From NCBI GenBank assembly GCA_014529385.2, contig CM043967.1, positions 2,080,501 to 2,144,500 on the forward strand: a DNA stretch of 64,000 bases, in the 5' to 3' direction. This DNA comes from Adiantum capillus-veneris (lineage: Eukaryota > Streptophyta > Polypodiopsida > Polypodiales > Pteridaceae). Shown here one piece after another: positions 22,041 to 34,589 of the stretch (position 1 is the stretch's first letter; every line of letters starts with the position of its first letter). Below the pieces are notes generated by a model. It did not search any database. It worked only from the letters and a program-made list of their open reading frames with translations, and was not told the DNA's origin. Made by a program: the position numbers and the translations under genes.

Positions 22041-22975
22041 TGTTAGAATCTCGACACACCCCACGGCATCTAACTACTCGGAGGACTATTATTTTTTGTA
22101 ATTATTTATTCATTGAGGAAAACCTGATTTTTCACCTTGTAATTATTGGGACTTACAGAAGTTTCTAGATTGTATCCCAGTTTTGATAATTAGATTGAGT
22201 AGATGGTTGATTTTGGAACTTTAGGGTTTGAAAAATTGTAAGGTATATATACCACTTTTTGACCTTAATGAAAAACCTTTTGTCATTTTAAAAACAAGTT
22301 TGAAGTCTGTGAGTGAGCGTACTGTGTACGAGAGAGAGAGTGTGAGCTTCATCTTGACGCTATGTGTGCTCCGGTGGTCGATATCTAGTGCGGAGAAGTG
22401 CAGCATGTTGCCCCCGACGAGAGCTATGCGTCGATATCTACATTGCTCGCGTACGGTCCAGTTTTGTGAGCTCCTTCTACGAGCTTCATCGGTTGTTTGG
22501 GTGAGCATACATTGTCCGATTTTTCACTGCATCATATCCACGCGTTCACATTGAGTAGAACTACACATTAGGCACTTTAGATTTCAGAAACGAAGACCTA
22601 CAGATTTCGGCCAGACATCCTACGTGTTTCTGCACCGGGTGTTTTGGGTCAGGATTTTGGTTCATAGACCGTAGGGATAATGACCTATTGGTATTAGTAG
22701 GGTCTCCCTCAAGTTCTATGGTGTTTCGAGATTGTTTGATGGGTGTTCGGCTCTAGAAAGCGTTGTAGGAAGTTTCCTCTTACGCACTCTTGAAGGCTGT
22801 GCCTTAGACAATTGGTAGAGACCTCTGTAGGAATTAGTTAGGAGTTTTTCGAGTGTAGGTTGACACCTTATGCTTGCTTCCACGTGCCTGCGGGTCGAGC
22901 TTCGTCCTTAGCTGACATTACAAGTTAGGTGAGTTCTCGCTGTGCTGACGTTCGTTGCGGCGTATCCGTCCAACA
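22041..22975 (+). mobile_element. 3' LTR, 935 bp
   Basis: Begins TGTTAG after the polypurine tract and ends CCAACA, so the termini are inverted (TGTTRG). The last 335 bp match the ends of both LTR/leader modules (2810 and 4377). A TATA-like TATATATA lies at about 22243-22250. A left half of the element's palindrome (AGACATCCTACGTG, 22613-22626) sits just before the part shared with the 5' copies. The next base is the antisense relic, which is the insertion target. Confidence 0.85.
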
Positions 22976-24850
22976 CCCTTTGACTCCTTCTAGGAATACC
23001 TTCCAAGGATGTTCCACAGTTGTATGTCTTCAAATGTTGTGATGCAGGTGATTATCATCTTTGAAATTTTTACGAGCATTTGGCAGGTGAGGTCCGGAAC
23101 ATCCTTCATCTGATTGTTAACTCCTTTGAGATTGTTGACCATATATTTCTTTGTTGGTGGAAATTTTCTTGTGGGCTTTGTGAGGACAGGCTACTACAAT
23201 AACGTCTGCCTTTTACGTTGCCAGTTGTAGAAATTGTCCCCAATCACCTTCTATTAATTGGACAATAAGTTAGATTGATCCTGAGATGTTGCACCACATT
23301 TTTTTAGTACGTTTCATTGATTGGTTGCTTCTCAAACCACTTATTTCTCCGCAAGGGTTGATTGTTGATTATTGTTTGGATCTGAGTTGTCGTTATAGGG
23401 ACATCCTTGTAATCCTCGATACTAGGCAACATTTTCCTTTTCCATAAAGGAGCCTCTTGTCTCATTAATGGTAGTGCATTTATATTGTGCCCATGGTTCT
23501 TGACTACGTCGTCAGCTGTGATCATCAAAAGTGCAGTTGAATCAAGAACTTTGAGTTCATATTGCATGTACGCTTTGTGAGAAGGATCACACTTCTAAGA
23601 TCAACTTTTGAATTTCTTCTCGGGCATCTATATGATCTTCTTTGTCTTATTCATCATGTAACACACTACCTCTATAGATGTGCTTGGCAGCTCTACAAGG
23701 GGAAGATCCATACATATTTGCTCTTGCCCGTCTGACTTCCACTATAGTTTGTTGAGTCCTTATGGAACTCAATCCAAATCTTTTGGCTACAAAGGGGGGT
23801 CATGAGTTGTGTTCAGAGCATCCATCTCTTATTTTTCTTTGGCTAGATATTCCTGGAGCTATGCAATTTCATCCTCTTTTTGTTTTTGGATGTCTTTGTG
23901 CACAGCTGTCATGACTTGCCTTTCATACTGATCTTGAGCTAGGGCTGCATGAGATCTTTCAGCTCGTGCATGGTTCCAATTGGCATTAATGAAGTAGAAG
24001 TAGGGCTTTGGCTGTCTTGCATTGCTAGAAGGTGTGTAAGTGCTTTGTTGACCACCCCATAAGACTCCTCGAGCTTTTCATTCTTTTGTCGTTCCCTAGG
24101 CGTTGCTGCTCCACTTGTAAGTCTGTGTTAGCTTCATTAAAAGATTAAGCTTCTTGGTAGAGATACTCAACATTCATTTGCTCCCTTTGTAGCTCTGTTT
24201 GAAGATCTCTTTGGTCACCTTCCAGTTCTGCAATCTTTTTTTGTAGCTCTTGGTTGAGTTTATTTGCTTTAATTACCTCTTCTTTGGTGTCCTCCAGCTC
24301 TACTCATCATAGGTTGTGGAGGGATCTTTCACATTGGTACTATCATTTGATTTTTCCTAGATAGTCATCCATGTCAAATGAGCCTATCAATCGTCTTCCA
24401 TTGTCGATGATGGCCTCTGATCGTGGCGACTTCGGCTTTGATTGTGTCCTTTGAGGTTGGTTGGAGGTGTTTGCCTCTTGTTTTTCTTGGGCCGTCTCTT
24501 TGCTTTCATTATCCCCTTATATTTGTGAGACTACTGGAGCTTGCTCTTTTTCTTTGTCTTTTACTTTGATAGCCTCTTGACCTGTTGGTGGTGTTGGAAA
24601 AACGTACCCCGTTGTTCACTTTGGCATCTCTGTAGTCTACTCAAATATGTCTTTTTTCACTTTTTGATCAAGGGATTCTTGAGTAGGAGGCGTGGTTGGT
24701 CGATTCATTGCTGAAGGGATATTTTCAGTATGGGTTTCCAAAGGATCCACACCAGCCTCCTCTACTATCTCTTTCTTCTCGGACTGAGTCCTATCCACCT
24801 CCTGGGACTTAGTGGATTCAACGGATGATTAGAGACCATCAAGGTTTTCG
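22976..24850 (-). pseudogene. Antisense relic of the accessory ORF (copy B)
   Basis: On the minus strand the sequence runs from a coiled-coil region (about 24300-24140: LEDTKEEVIKANKLNQELQ, KKIAELEGDQRDLQTEL) through an open part 23567-23304 (NQPLRRNKWFEKQ against SQPKWRKAWITKY), then NLTYCPINR against NLSFCPLPR, to KDVPDLTCQMLVKISKMII against GSPDLTCTMMRKICRTI. It breaks off at the 3' LTR boundary. It is therefore the C-terminal two thirds of the same accessory ORF type, older and full of stops, and was hit by the element insertion at 22975/22976. Confidence 0.7.
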
Positions 24851-25949
24851 TTCCATGGCATGTACATAGTGTGAAATAAATCCATTCACCTCACTTTTGA
24901 CACTTCTTGATGCCTGGAAAAAAAACAATAATGTACACATTGTGATACATGCTAAAGCGGCTACTGCGGTCACTATCATGTGCATACCTATCCAAGGATT
25001 CGTGGCCTGGATGTGGCACCTTTGCATGCTTTCCCACTTAATAATATTTCTAATTTGGTTTGACAATGTACGTATTCCAAGTGTCTCATGGTGGCACACT
25101 CATCTCGTCTATAAAGACTGATGCGGGAAAAAACTGCCGAAAATAGCAGCTAACAAGCGCCGTTGCAGAATTGCATGGAAAGTGACCCAAAATGGTATAC
25201 TGATGAAAAAAGATGAATATCTATGCCTTTTATGCTTACTCAAGCGATCCCACAAATTTAGGGATTTTTCTGACTCGGTTTGGGTTTTCTCGCATAGAAA
25301 ATGAGCTGAAAATGGCTTACTTTTGGTCCAAAGTGGAAAAATTGCCTAAAAATTGACACATCAGCTAAGAATTCCGTGGGGAAGAGAGAGAGGGCTTATT
25401 TTTACTAAAAAAACCTAAAATTTTTCTCTACTGTGCAATAGCTTCCATGGTTGCCCAATCTATGTGTGTTGCAGTCCCACCTCTTTGCAATCTTGTATAT
25501 GAGCTTGTGAGGAAGTGAATTAGGGTTTCCCCTTATCAAAATGATGTGGGCTTCACTTTAGAATCTCTTAAATCTCTGCAAATTTAGAAAATGGTCTCCA
25601 TGAAGGCGAAATCTCGTGTATTACTTTCAGTTGTTTGATGTTACGACTATGTAATTGGGGACTGAGGCTACATGATACCATGAAAAAGGTTTGGGTTTTG
25701 ATTGAAAGTTGTGTTTCTATGAGAGTTGAAGTTTCATTGCTGAAAGTTTAGTGTTCTTAATTTCTCTTTTTAAGTAAATTCGGATGTGAATTGGTGATCA
25801 TTTCATCACGAACTCGTCTAGAAAAACTATTTTTCCTCTATGTTGATCATTGGGCTCTCCTGTTTTTTATTGACAAGGTGATTATTTAGTGATGACTAAT
25901 CAGATGGATGATGTTTTTGATGGAATTTGAATGTTTTTCTATTCTAGAA
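24851..25949. other. No gene recognised
   Basis: About 1.1 kb without a supported ORF, RNA gene or strong repeat. Short frames at 24839-25121 on both strands have no recognisable motif. Some A/T runs occur. Confidence 0.5.
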
Positions 25950-26764
25950 GTACATACGGCATCTCATCAACATTAATGAGGGATGATCTAGTGGATGCTA
26001 AGTTGTCTCAAAATATTGCATCAAATAGGCCAAATATAGAGTGGTAGGATGTATACGACTTTCTTCAGTCTCGAGGGTTTCCAAAGGATTGTTCCCAATT
26101 CAATAATAATTCACTAATTATAAAGGGTTTGAAGTTTACCATCATGGCAAAAACACTATAGATTGGGAATCAATGGGGTGCTTCAACACTGTATGCCTAT
26201 GCAAGGAAGGGTGCATGCTATTATAGAAGCTCACAGTGGGAGCGGAAGGGGACATGCCTCCACTCATATCACTTATAAGAAAAAAATTAATCAGGGTTAT
26301 GGTGGCAGAGTATGAGCGAATGATGTTAGGGCCTTCTGCAAGATGCAATATTTTTCAAAGAATATGAAGGCCACTAGCAAATATGATACCTCTAACTACA
26401 ATACAACCATTTGGGGTCTTTATGAAGTGGGTTCGGGACTTCATGAGTCCATTCAAGAACGTGACCCCTAAGAAGAATAGATACATTGCCATGGCCACAT
26501 GTTATGATAGCAAGTGGATAGAGGCCAAGGCATTACAAAACAACACTACAAAATTGACAACATGGTTCTTGTATGAGCACATCATTTGGTTGCTTGATCG
26601 AGATTGTTTTAGACCAGGGAACACATTTTATTCAAGAAACCATCTAGATCCTGACTGAAGTATTTTCCATCAAGCATAAAAAATCTAAATCTTACTATCT
26701 GAGATGTAACAAGTAGGTTGAAGACACTGAGAAAAAAATCAGGGCCATTCTACAAAGATTGTTC
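25950..26764 (+). pseudogene. Gypsy pol relic: RNase H-integrase linker, HHCC and core start
   Basis: Collinear but multiply shifted readings: DDLVDAKLSQNI and VYDFLQSRGFPKDCSQF (linker after RNase H), then an HHCC remnant around 26200-26340 (IEAHSGSGRGHAS, YKKINQGY), then the core at 26383-26658 (IQPFGVFMKWVRDFMSPF, RYIAMATCYDSKWIEAKAL, TWFLYEHII). It stops inside the region before the catalytic Glu, where an insertion with target duplication begins at 26765. It differs from the two other integrases in the window, so it is another gypsy lineage. Confidence 0.7.
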
Positions 26765-27421
26765 CCCGGGGGCACCATGGAAAACTTACCGCACCACGTA
26801 AGTGCAGGGGAGGGGGGTTTTTTTACAAGTTATATAAGTGTATAAGTTAGGGACAGACCCCCAATAATTTACCTCTCAAGCTTAAAAATAAGGAAGGGGG
26901 GTATCATATTTATTGGGGGGGGGGGACTGACCCGGGTTGATTACTTGTAGAAATTCGTCACCAATGTGCAGTAGAACTCGGATGAATTTAGGGGAAATTT
27001 TTTATTGGCTCACACATCAAATTTTGCATCAAGCAGGTCATAGATAAGGGCTGATTTGGAGCAGTTCAAAGGTTGATTTACACCAGCTTTGGATGGGTCA
27101 TAATTGGATGAGTAGTCAGGGTTTAGGTTGATCGTGCATATAGTTTGAAAGTCAAACTAAGACACATTGAGGGTACATCTAGTTATCAACAGAAGTGGTT
27201 CCTTAGTACATTGCCAGTCACTATGCTATACACTCTTTGTTAGATCATGTGGGACCTAAATTTTATATGTAAGATAGGGGTATTATATTTTTCTTCATAG
27301 ATTGTCGTATAATCATAGAAGGGGGGTCATATTCCCTAATATGAGTGGTATATAGGGGTTTTACCAAAGTTGTCCGCTCATAGGTGGTGTCCCATTTCGT
27401 ATATGGAGTGAATCCCCCAGG
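26765..27421. mobile_element. 657-bp non-autonomous insertion, 8-bp target duplication
   Basis: GATTGTTC is present at 26757-26764 and again at 27422-27429, flanking a block that interrupts the integrase relic and has no coding similarity to it. The block ends are CCCGGGGGCACC at the left and, read on the other strand, CCTGGGGGATTC at the right: short inverted termini, 8 bp with one mismatch. An 8-bp duplication with short termini is typical of hAT-type DNA transposons, though canonical hAT ends begin CAGGG. Inside are G runs (for example 26915-26927) and no ORF. Confidence 0.6.
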
Positions 27422-27960
27422 GATTGTTCAAAAGTAGCCACATCATTGGGATGAAAAGCTCCAAATAGTATTGTGGGCATATCAAATAGCTCACAATGTA
27501 ACGACTAGTATGGCTCCATTTTGGACAATGTACGACACAAAGAAAATAGTGCTAATGGAGTTTGCAATTCCTAGCCTTAGAATAGCAATCAAATATAATA
27601 AGGATTTTAATGAAAATCTAAACAAAAAAAGACAGAGAGCCATGCTAGAACAAGAATTCAACCAACAAAGAAGGAAATTTTGGCATGATAGAAAGTTGAA
27701 GGTTTGGGAATTCAAAAAGGGAGACTTGGTCTTATTATATCAATCAAAGCTAGGCCCTAAGAAGCATGAATTATGAGAATAGCATATTCGAGATTTATGA
27801 GATAGATTGGGTCTTCTCAAATGGCAAAATCATACATAAGGATCTATTGGGATTATTATTGTTTTCAACATGGGTCTATAACAGAGCCAAGATCAAGCTG
27901 TATTACTCCAAATTAGCACAACCTCCATCTCTAGAGTACCACAACATACTGGATTTGGAA
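27422..27960 (+). pseudogene. Gypsy integrase relic, C-terminal part
   Basis: Continues the relic of 25950-26764 after the insertion. 27471-27776 reads VLWAYQIAHNVTTSMAPFW, VLMEFAIPSLRIAI, FWHDRKLKVWEFKKGDLVLLY, the standard tail of gypsy integrases. A shift then gives IREIY-like and LLGLLLFSTWVYNRAKIKLYY, ending near 27960. The ORF is 101 codons with intact local reading, but the gene as a whole is dead. Confidence 0.75.
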
Positions 27961-29600
27961 TCAGACGATAAGACATTACATCTATTTATTATCATACACA
28001 TGTAGTCAAAATAGCTGAGGGTTAAGAACTTAGGGATTGTTCATTTTTAGAATGAGATAGGGGAAGATCCAAAGGTGACTAACTCTCATAGTGGTAATTG
28101 GAAATCTATTAAAGACCACATATTTTGGGGAATCTTGTCAACACTCATTGGATCCAAGATAAACCAATGCATGTATGCCACATCAAATATGGTGGGTAAA
28201 ATCTTGAGGTACCAGATGAGTGGTGCATTCATGGATAGTATTAGGATATCAATGAGGCGCATTCATGAAATTGCCCTCATTCCTTCACATCATGCATCTT
28301 GTGCCTTCTCTTGAAGATCTTCTTGATGCATCATGTGGCGGTCAATTAAATCAACATCTGTTGCTACATGTGCATCACCTGGTGGTCAATTAAATCAACA
28401 TCTGTTGCTACATGTGCATCACCTTCTCCATCAACTTCCCCAGCTCCTACTACACATCTAGAAACCCCAACCTACTCCTTGTCCACGTTGTCTTTATTGT
28501 CAAGTAAATTCTCCTTCTCAACACAGTCTATTGCAAATCTTAGACATGGTAAGGAGGGGCATTTAATTTCACAAGCTATGTAGGCTACCATGGATGACAA
28601 ATCATGAGAGATTAAAGAGCTCCTTCAACTCATGGAGCAACAATGTTTTGTACCCCAATAGAACATTGGGAAGTATTTTTTTTAGCTTAATGAAAGGTCA
28701 GTGCAAAAGCTTTGGGACATGGAAGTGGTAGAGATGAGCTTGGACAAGTGATGGACCCTGGTTCTCTCTTCTCTTGGTTTACTAGTTTGAAGACTCAGTA
28801 TATATACTTTCTTAGATCTAGCTTGAACAAGTGGTGGACCTTGTATCCACAATCTTAATTCAGTACAAAAAAGTATATGAAAAAATAACATAGGAATCTT
28901 GGTTTGAAGGTCAAGCAATTAGGTTCCAAATGCACATAATAATATATTTTCCACCCATATTAAAAGAAAGTTAAATATGTTATTACCAAATTGACAAAGG
29001 TAATGTCCAAGAATTATATCTTTCCATCTTGTCAGATCTAAATCTTCATCAAGGCGACATGCATGTATACATCAACTTTCAAGCCATTCAAGAATACATG
29101 CACTTAGATTCCATAGTTTTGTTTTCAAAGTCTTTTAGGTTCTAAAACTCTTTCACATAAAGTATGTAATGACAAAATTCTTGAAGCAAACATTTGTGCC
29201 CAAGAAAAAGATCCCTCTTACATATTTAAAGTCCATGAATTCTCTGATCCACACTTACAAGTTTTATTTTGACATCAAACATCAATTCTTTCATAGTTCC
29301 AAATAAATGCAACCTCGATATGAATTGACAAAAAATGAATTTCTTTTACTATATGACCCAACATAGGCCCCAATCAAATAAAAAACGAGTCCCCAAAAAT
29401 TTGGGTGCACTCTAGCAATACATCAGAGTCCCCTTACAATAGGATGCACTCCAATAGTACATTGAAGTCCCCTTAGAGTAGGGTGCACTCCATTCAAGTG
29501 TTCATAAAATTGACACACCTTTTTTTAAAAAAAAAAGACTATATCAAATTATACAAATGTTGAAAGATACACACTAGAATAAAAAAAGCATCTTATAGCC
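27961..29600. other. No gene recognised; small local duplications
   Basis: About 1.6 kb without a supported ORF. A 41-bp direct duplication occurs at 28340-28380 and 28384-28424 (44-bp period), and a 39-bp repeat with TGCACTC starts at 29406, 29445 and 29484. The first GGACAAGTG(A/G)TGG units of the large repeat field appear at about 28740 and 28835. An A/T run lies at 29520-29540. Confidence 0.55.
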
Positions 29601-29608
29601 ATATTTAT

Positions 29609-30343
29609 TCAATGCTTTCGTGTTGACAAGTACACACCAAGGACATAATTTGTCTTAGAATCACTATACTGATTTACAATTGTGTTGTATGTATAGACTC
29701 TCTTATCTCTTGCATACAACCATCCTACCAACCATGGAATTATGGTTCTCTGCAAGAAGTTTTGAAGTTGCTCGGAAGTTTGCCTCCACATCTTTGGAAA
29801 TATAAGATATGTCCCTGGCATGTTCCACATCACCCTATATGGAGTGTCATCAAAAATTAAGGTATTGTTTGCATCCAAATCCTCAAATATCTTCCAAATA
29901 TCACTCAGATTTTTGTGATAAACCCTTGTAAATCCTAACATGATATTTGGATTTTGGTAATTTTTGTTACTCATAAACACCTTGAACTTGGTATACTGCT
30001 CAGGAAAACATTTTTGTGTGATGCGTTGCACCCTTGTTAAGTTATAGCAACTCCATATCCATAGCTCAAAGTATTCAGCACAAAAATCCAAAAAACTTTG
30101 TGCGTCTGGTCGCACCACATGATAAACTTCATCTTTGTCCTCCACAAGTCGCATGTGTTGAGCCCAAGATGGCATAGAATCTCCATGTTTCATTTCAACT
30201 GTCTTGAGAAGTAACCCCTCTAGATCCAAGATAAATACTCTTTTGATGTCCTTGAAAGCAAGTGGTAGGTGATAAGGAGGTGATTCATTCCTTGGACAAG
30301 GTCTTGGAGGAGGTTGGATGGGTAATTCAATAGTTTTCTTCAA
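29609..30343 (-). CDS. FCP1/NIF-like HAD-fold protein, catalytic motif altered
   Basis: A 244-codon minus-strand frame without ATG at its edge (TTG at 30343; an in-frame TAG lies a few codons upstream), so probably an exon or a 5'-truncated gene; an acceptor-like CTATATGCTAG lies just before. Motifs of the FCP1 homology (NIF) family: VFILDLEGLLLK, VVRPDAQSFLDFCAEYFELW, IWSCYNL, and NTLIFDDTPYRV near the end. In active members the first motif is DLDGT; here it is DLEGL, so the nucleophile Asp is kept but the second Asp is Glu. NIF phosphatases act on RNA polymerase II tails and other phosphoproteins; activity here is doubtful. It is related to the gene at 35357-36757. Confidence 0.65.
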   Translation of the reverse strand: MKKTIELPIQPPPRPCPRNESPPYHLPLAFKDIKRVFILDLEGLLLKTVEMKHGDSMPSWAQHMRLVEDKDEVYHVVRPDAQSFLDFCAEYFELWIWSCYNLTRVQRITQKCFPEQYTKFKVFMSNKNYQNPNIMLGFTRVYHKNLSDIWKIFEDLDANNTLIFDDTPYRVMWNMPGTYLIFPKMWRQTSEQLQNFLQRTIIPWLVGWLYARDKRVYTYNTIVNQYSDSKTNYVLGVYLSTRKH

Positions 30344-30699
30344 TTTATGCTAGCATATAGCCAATCCATTTTTCTGTAATGGTTCTGAAATTAAAGAACA
30401 AGAACACTTAATGCAAACACAACAATAGACATGAGTTTTACATTGTCTACCCTAAGGTTTTATTAGATACCAAAATCCATCTATGATCTACTCATTAATA
30501 GAAAGAAAGTCAAATTAAAATCCTGACTCTTTTTTATGCTACACTCTCTCTTAGTCTCAATACCATGGAGTTCAACTAGACTTAAGTCAACTAATAACTA
30601 CTACTTGTTGTTAAAAGTATGCTTGAAGTGTATAAGGCTTAACCAATGCTCTAGTGTAGAATGGGTATTTAGGTCTCAAGGTCTACCACTTATCCAAGC

Positions 30700-33600
30700 A
30701 AAGATCCATTTAGATATGGAAACCCAATTTTTCTTAATATAATGATATAGAGTGGACAAGTGGTGAATCCTGAGACCAAGCCACTCATGCTACTAGGGAT
30801 AATAGGTTGGACAAGTGGTGGACCTTGAATGTAAACCCCCCATGTACAAAGCATCAGGGGTTTTGGGTATTTCAATGGACTCTAGCATCTTGGAGACATG
30901 GTGGAGCTTACTTCTCTCCATGTTTCAATGGAGTCTATCTTGGATAAATGGTGGAGCATCATTCTCTCCATGTTTCAATGGAGCCTAGCTTGGACAAGTG
31001 GTGCACGTTTGTTTCTCTCTATGTTTGAACAGATTTAGCTTGGACAAGTGGTGGACCTTGGAACAAAATCCCCATGTAAAACATATCATGGACATTACAA
31101 GTGGTGAGAAAAAATACCATTCAATATATAACCTTATAGGTTGGAAAAGTGGTGGACCTTAACACCCAATTATTATTAATATAATGACATAGAGTGGACA
31201 AGTGGTGAATCTTGCGACCAAACCTACTAGGAAAAGTACGTTGGACAAGTGGTGGACCTTGAATGCAAACCCCCCATGTACAAAATATTACTCATGCTAC
31301 TAGAAATAATTTGGTATTAAGGTCCATGTTTCAATGGAACCTAGCTTGGAAAAGTGGTGGACCTTTGTTTCTCTCTATGTTTCAATAGAATTAGCTTGGA
31401 CAAGTGGTGAACCTTGGAACAAAACCCCCATGTAAAGCATGTCATGGGCATTACAAGTGGTGAGAAAAAATACCATTCAAGGTATAACCTTATAGGCTGG
31501 ACAAGTGGTGGACCTTAGCACCCAATTCCTCTTATTATAATGACATATAGTGGAAAAGTGGTGAATTGTGAGACCAAACCTTAATAGGTTGGAGAAATGG
31601 TTGACCTTGAATGTAAATCACCCATGTACAAAATATCATAGGTTTTGCGTATTTCAATGGAGCCTAGCATCTTGGAGACATGGTGGAACTTACTTCTCTC
31701 CATGTTTTAATGGAGCCTATCTAGGAGAAATGATGGAGGTTCCTTCTCTCCATGTTTCAATGGAGCCTAGCTTGGACAAGTCGTGGACCTTTGTTTCTCT
31801 CTATGTTTGAATATGGTTAGCTTGGACAAGTGGTGGATCTTGGAATGAAACTCCCATGTAAAACATATCATGGGCATTTCAAGTGGCGAGAAAGGATACC
31901 ATTTAAGATATAACCTTATAGGTTGGACAAGTGGTGTACCTTAACACAATATAATGACATAGAGTGTACAAGTGGTGAATCTTGAAACCAAACCACTCAT
32001 GCTACTAGGGATAATAGGTTAAACAAGTGGTGGGCCTTGAAATAAAACCCCCTAGAGTGTTTCAATGGAGCCTAGCTTGGAAACATGGTAAAGCTTGCTT
32101 CTTTCCATGTTTCAATGCAGCCTATCTTGAATAAATGGTGCAGCATCATTCTCTCCATGTTTCAATGGAGCCTAGCTTGGACAAGTGGTGGACCTTTGTT
32201 TCTCTCTATGTTTGAATAGAGTTATCTTGGAAAAGTGGTGGACCTTGGAACAAAAACCCCATGTAAAACATATCATGGGCATTACAAGTGGTGAGAAAAA
32301 ATACCATTCAATATATAACCTTATAGGTTGGACAAGTGGTGGACCTTAACACCCAATTATTCTTAATATAATGACATAGAGTGGATAAGTGGTGAAATTG
32401 GGACCAAACCTACTAGGGAAATAGGTTGGACAAGTGGTGGACCTTGAATGTAAACGCCCCATGTACAAAATATCACTCATGCTACTAGAAATAATTTGGT
32501 ATTAAGGTCCATGTTTCAATGTAGCCTAGCTTGGAAAAGTGGTGGACCTTTCTTTCTCTCTATGTTTCAATAGATTTATCTTGGACAAGTGGTGTACCTT
32601 GGAACAAAACCCCCATGAAAATCATGTCATGGGCATTACAAGTGGTGAGAAAAAATACCATTCAAGCTATAACATTATAGGTTGGACAAGTGGTGGACCT
32701 TAATACCTAATTCCTCTTAATATAATGACATAGAGTGGACAAGTGATGAATCATGAGACCAAACCTACTAGGGATAATAGGTTGGACAAGTGGTGAACCT
32801 TGAATGTAAACCCCCCATGTACAAAAAATTATGGGTATTGGGTATTTCAATGGAGCCTAGCAACTTGGAGACATGGTGGAGCTTATTTCTCTCCATGTTT
32901 CAATGGAGCCTATCTAGGAGAAACAGTGGAGGTTCCTTCTCTCCATGTTTCAATGAGCCTAGCTTGGACAAGTGGTGGACCTTTCTTTCTCTATATGTTT
33001 TAATAGAGTTAGCTTGGACAAGTGGTGGACCTTGGAATGAAACCCCCATGTAAAACATATCATGGGAATTTCAAGTGGTGAGAAAGGATACTATTTAAAA
33101 TATAACCTTATAGGCTGGACAAGTGGTGGACCTTAACACATATTTCTTCTTAATATAATGACATAGAGTGTACAAGTGGTGAATCTTGAGACCAAAACAC
33201 TCTTGCTACTAGGGATAATAGGTTGGACAAGTGGTGGACCTTGAATGTAAACCCACCATGTACAAAATTATGGGTTTAGGGTATTTCAATGGAGCCTAGC
33301 TTGGAGACATGGTGGAGATTGCTTCTCTCAATGTTTCAATGGAACCTATCTTGGAGAAATGGTGGATCATCCTTCTCTCCATGTTTCAATGGAGCCTATC
33401 TTGGACAAGTGGTGGACCTTTGCTTCTCTCTATGTTTTAATGGAGTTAGCTTGGACAAGTGGTGGGTCTTGGAACAAAACCCCTTTGTAAAACATAGCAT
33501 GGACATTACAAGTGATGAGGAAAAATATCATTCAAGATATAACCTTATAGGTTGGAAAAGTGGTGATGGACCTTGACAAGTGGTGAAGGATACCATTTAA

Positions 33601-34580
33601 GATATACCCTTATAGGGTGGACAAGTGGTGGACCTTAACACCCAGTTTTTCTTAATATAATGACATAGAGTGGATAAGTGGTGAATCTTAAGACCAAATC
33701 ACTCATGCTACTAGGTATAATACGTTAGAGAAGTGGTAGACCTTGAATGTAAACACCCCATGTACAAAATATCATGGTTTTAGGGTGTTTCAATGGAGCC
33801 TAGAATCTCGGAGACATGGTAGATCTTGATTCTTTCCATGTTTAAATGGCACCTATCTTGGAAAAATGATGGAGGTTACTTCTCTCCATACTTCAACGGA
33901 GCCTAGCTTTGACAAGTGGTGAACCTTTGCTTCTCTCTATGTTTGAATAGAGTTAGCTTGGACAAGTGGTGGACCTTTGCTTCTCTCTATGTTTGAATAG
34001 AGTTAGCTTGGACAAGTGGTGGACCTTGGAATGAAACCCCCGTGTAAAACATATCATGGGAATTTCAAGTGGTGAGAAAGGATACCATTTAAGATATAAC
34101 CTTATAGGTTGGACAAGTGGTGGACCTTAATACATAGTTCTTCTTAATATAATGACATAGAGTGTACAAGTGGTGTATCTTGAGACCAAAGCACTCGTGC
34201 TACTAGGGATCCTAGCTTGGACAAGTGGTGGACCTTGGAAAAAAGTCCCCCTGTACAACATAGCTGAGTTTTTTCATGTTTTAATGGAAGAGAGATTCGA
34301 CAAATGGTGGAGCTTGCTTATCTCCATGTGGATTTTAGAACTAGCTTGGACAAGTGGTGGAGCTTTGCTTTTTTACTCTTCATAGTACAATGATGTATAG
34401 GTTGGTTACATGGTGAATCTTAAGGCCAAACCTCCCATCTTACTAGAGATGATAGGTTGGACAAGTGGTCAACCTTCTATCATTTCTCCATGCCTATAAT
34501 TAGACAATTAGTAGAACTAGCATCTTTCTATGTTGTCTAGAGCTGAGCTTGGACAAGTAGTGGACCTTGCTACTCTCTTC
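30700..34580 (+). repeat. GGACAAGTGGTGG repeat field, plus orientation
   Basis: Dozens of units of GGACAAGTGGTGGACCTT recur every 50-120 bp, alternating with CTCCATGTTTCAATGGAG or CTCTATGTTTGAATAGAG hairpins. Longer periods of about 350-500 bp are marked by a phrase containing AATGACATAGAGTGGACAAG (30743, 31180, 31544, 31955, 32370, 32724, 33164, 33660, 34152 approximately). It is the same family as 43050-52020 but in inverted orientation and more diverged. Frames opened across it (for example 31568-31810, 32790-33053) are by-products of the repeats. Confidence 0.9.
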
Positions 34581-34589
34581 CCTTGGATT

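Larger units (their letters stand above)
4026..22975 (+). mobile_element. Large Ty3/gypsy LTR retrotransposon, about 19 kb, decayed
   Basis: In order: a truncated 5' LTR (4026-4377), primer site (4379-4395), 1.8-kb leader, gag, two zinc knuckles, protease, RT, RNase H, integrase, a second retropepsin-like domain, a basic tryptophan-motif ORF, a 2.8-kb spacer, a 3.4-kb accessory ORF, a polypurine tract and a full 3' LTR (22041-22975). RT-RNase H-integrase order and RNase H motifs place it in Ty3/gypsy. Size and a long post-pol region recall the Tat/Ogre group, but I cannot assign the clade by eye. All ORFs carry stops or frameshifts. No target-site duplication can be recognised because the 5' LTR is incomplete; the right flank is an antisense relic of the same family. 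Confidence 0.85.

Noticed and set aside
24839-25121. Frames of 74-86 codons on both strands
   Set aside because: Mutually overlapping, without motifs or homology to neighbouring relics.
31568-34385. Several 60-95 codon frames in the left repeat field
   Set aside because: They follow the repeat units exactly, and their peptides (LDKWWT, AWTSGG) are just the translated motif.
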